64,000 nt of DNA from the NCBI GenBank assembly GCA_018699955.1, contig JABISG010000053.1, positions 1 to 64,000 of the forward strand. Reading direction: 5' to 3'. A program made the translations under genes and the position numbers. This stretch comes from Planctomycetaceae bacterium. GTDB taxonomy: Bacteria; Planctomycetota; Planctomycetia; Planctomycetales; Planctomycetaceae. Below, piece after piece: positions 63,901 through 64,000 of the stretch (position 1 is its first letter; every line of letters begins with the position of its first letter). A model generated the notes under the pieces. The model was not told the DNA's origin. It did no database searches and was given only the letters and a program-made list of their open reading frames with translations.

Positions 63901-64000
63901 AGTAAAGACAATTCTGGGCAATCGAGCGCGGAGGATTAACGACAGGCGCCCGCAAGGTGGATCGACTCCGCTGAGTACGGCAGCGCTGCATGGAAAACTC
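60989..64000 (+). CDS. YVTN-type propeller / c-type cytochrome / ankyrin protein (3' end outside window)
   Basis: 1004 residues visible; the frame is open at the edge. AAGGA is 8 nt before the ATG at 60989. A signal peptide (ITVFAALVSAAVLGAN-like core, about 5-21) leads into YVTN-type beta-propeller repeats (RVFVVNTPSDTVDVIDAKTRKVLARI, EIWVSNHISDSVSVID). Two CxxCH heme sites follow: CASCH (486-490) and CGNCH (650-654). A beta-rich part precedes an ankyrin-like C-terminus beginning DTLSRAITKGDLELVKTIL and GGSTPLSTAALHGKL. The propeller/cytochrome part is common in redox proteins of planctomycetes; the ankyrin end is unusual. Its end and full length are not visible. Confidence 0.85.
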   Translation, partial: MTKTAAVTIFAALVSAAVLGANLSPGGGDANADLRADSETKAVSSPRKPSAVGHPPFVSPHASPIAISGGRVFVVNTPSDTVDVIDAKTRKVLARINVGVDPVSIAVRPDEKEIWVSNHISDSVSVIDTDSASPTYLQVIATIQEFDPDSKATRFDEPVGIAFASNEKAYVALSSENQIAVINVATREVTNRLNISAQDPRAITVRGGRLYVIPFESNNKTQLSGGSKDDIDGDLVTFDAWQHSIRVNNVLSLGHVVDIIKHPDVPDRDLYVFDTKTDKLVETVDTLGTLLYGLTVDSKGRVFVAQTDARNDANGRAGTKKHGLKELENRAFLNQITSVGFEGGSAEKPKFINLEPLPPKQPEKGQALATPFAIQISDDDSTLVASAAGSDKLFTVNAASGNVLGRVAVGAVPRGIALEHAEGGKASLAWVLNAVANTVSVVDVSNPAKPKIVGFVPLKDPTHRQVKLGRTWFNDADASTTGTFSCASCHPDGHTDQLLWVIKTPIVTGGDQIMPRSTMPIRGLRDTAPFHWDGVPGDPYGGINSASIRRHVPPNSSIDEPVSTTRHVIDGGLTATMFLEGDETVNDEGKPGALSAAERDDMATFLLSVPYPPAQKRSYTNEISEGAARGFRLFHVDGDLDPSKARPNVCGNCHRLPFLVSTNTPGTGMDAPTWRGANDRFLILPQGRLNIIEFDFYERVAQRGIPERNVWQFSWGGRRRFDPVWDMVLEGSTGVSGSFARQVTLSKLTAKADLTEELLSALELSASEGAVVLEAEGVLIGDSTSKPVALQFDGKFNGGSYVEKDGDRKSFTRKELFTLAASGKFVGTFTARHGANADVDHPQPAIWSLGPIEKQRGRQKFPVLHNGKNTMTISGRHIGDNANIIVDGRRISGSVSLEGVDKIVVNLSTLPAGGMHLLQIQNAGGLFSNDFIFHVTKDAEAAVALQRGIDESHGDPRDTLSRAITKGDLELVKTILGNRARRINDRRPQGGSTPLSTAALHGKL

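Overview
The window looks like chromosomal DNA of a member of the Planctomycetota, probably near the Planctomycetaceae/Pirellulales-type lineages. This is an inference from gene content, since no rRNA or other marker gene is present. The families that suggest it are two DUF1501 proteins, a DUF1592/DUF1588/DUF1585-type giant cytochrome paired with a DUF1552 protein, an SHD1-repeat protein, a Tat-exported Gfo/Idh/MocA oxidoreductase, MoxR/DUF58/BatA-type VWA genes, a multi-EF-hand secreted protein, a histone-H1-like Lys/Ala-rich protein and a TPR/O-GlcNAc-transferase-like protein.

Layout. 1-5.0 kb (minus strand): the first 20 codons of an IS3-type transposase at the window edge, a secreted Dabb-domain protein, zwf, and two translationally coupled envelope-type hypotheticals. 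5.5-11.0 kb (plus): one 1.8k-residue FHA / coiled-coil / membrane protein. 11.0-13.3 kb (minus): a TPR-glycosyltransferase and an RraB-like protein. 13.7-19.8 kb: SHD1 protein, two secreted hypotheticals, DUF1501 protein, EF-hand protein. 20.2-40.5 kb (plus): a 20-kb co-directional block that joins an iron(III)-type ABC importer, a MoxR AAA+ ATPase, DUF58 and VWA/BatA-type membrane proteins, and an ABC exporter with two paralogous permeases; many of its junctions overlap by 1-17 nt. 40.6-47.4 kb (minus): a hypothetical, a tRNA-queuosine-mannosyltransferase-like protein, truD, a cytochrome-oxidase-III-like protein, a Gfo/Idh/MocA oxidoreductase, the H1-like protein and a PAP2 phosphatase. 48.0-50.9 kb (plus): a second MoxR, a small hypothetical and a PQQ-type beta-propeller. 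51.0-55.0 kb (minus): DUF1501, a small membrane peptide with a 62-bp tandem duplication, a transposase relic, an LPG-synthase-like membrane protein and a 2OG-Fe(II) oxygenase. 55.3-64.0 kb (plus): the giant DUF1592-type protein, its DUF1552 partner, and a beta-propeller / c-type cytochrome / ankyrin protein that runs off the window.

The main functional unit is the 20-kb block. The MoxR-DUF58-BatA core is the known MoxR/VWA chaperone-like module. Here it is flanked by an importer and an exporter and by large VWA proteins whose membrane anchors place much of them outside the cytoplasm. One gene in it fuses an ABC ATPase in frame to a lipoprotein-like NHL propeller. Another has a heptanucleotide repeat array just behind its start codon.

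A second theme is short-period repeats (6, 7 or 8 nt) in four gene-flanking places and one 5' coding end. In four of the five, a purine-rich array is followed by a complementary, inverted array. In addition there are several REP-like palindromes, three of which share one fold and show a compensatory stem change. No tRNA, rRNA, CRISPR array or phage was recognised.
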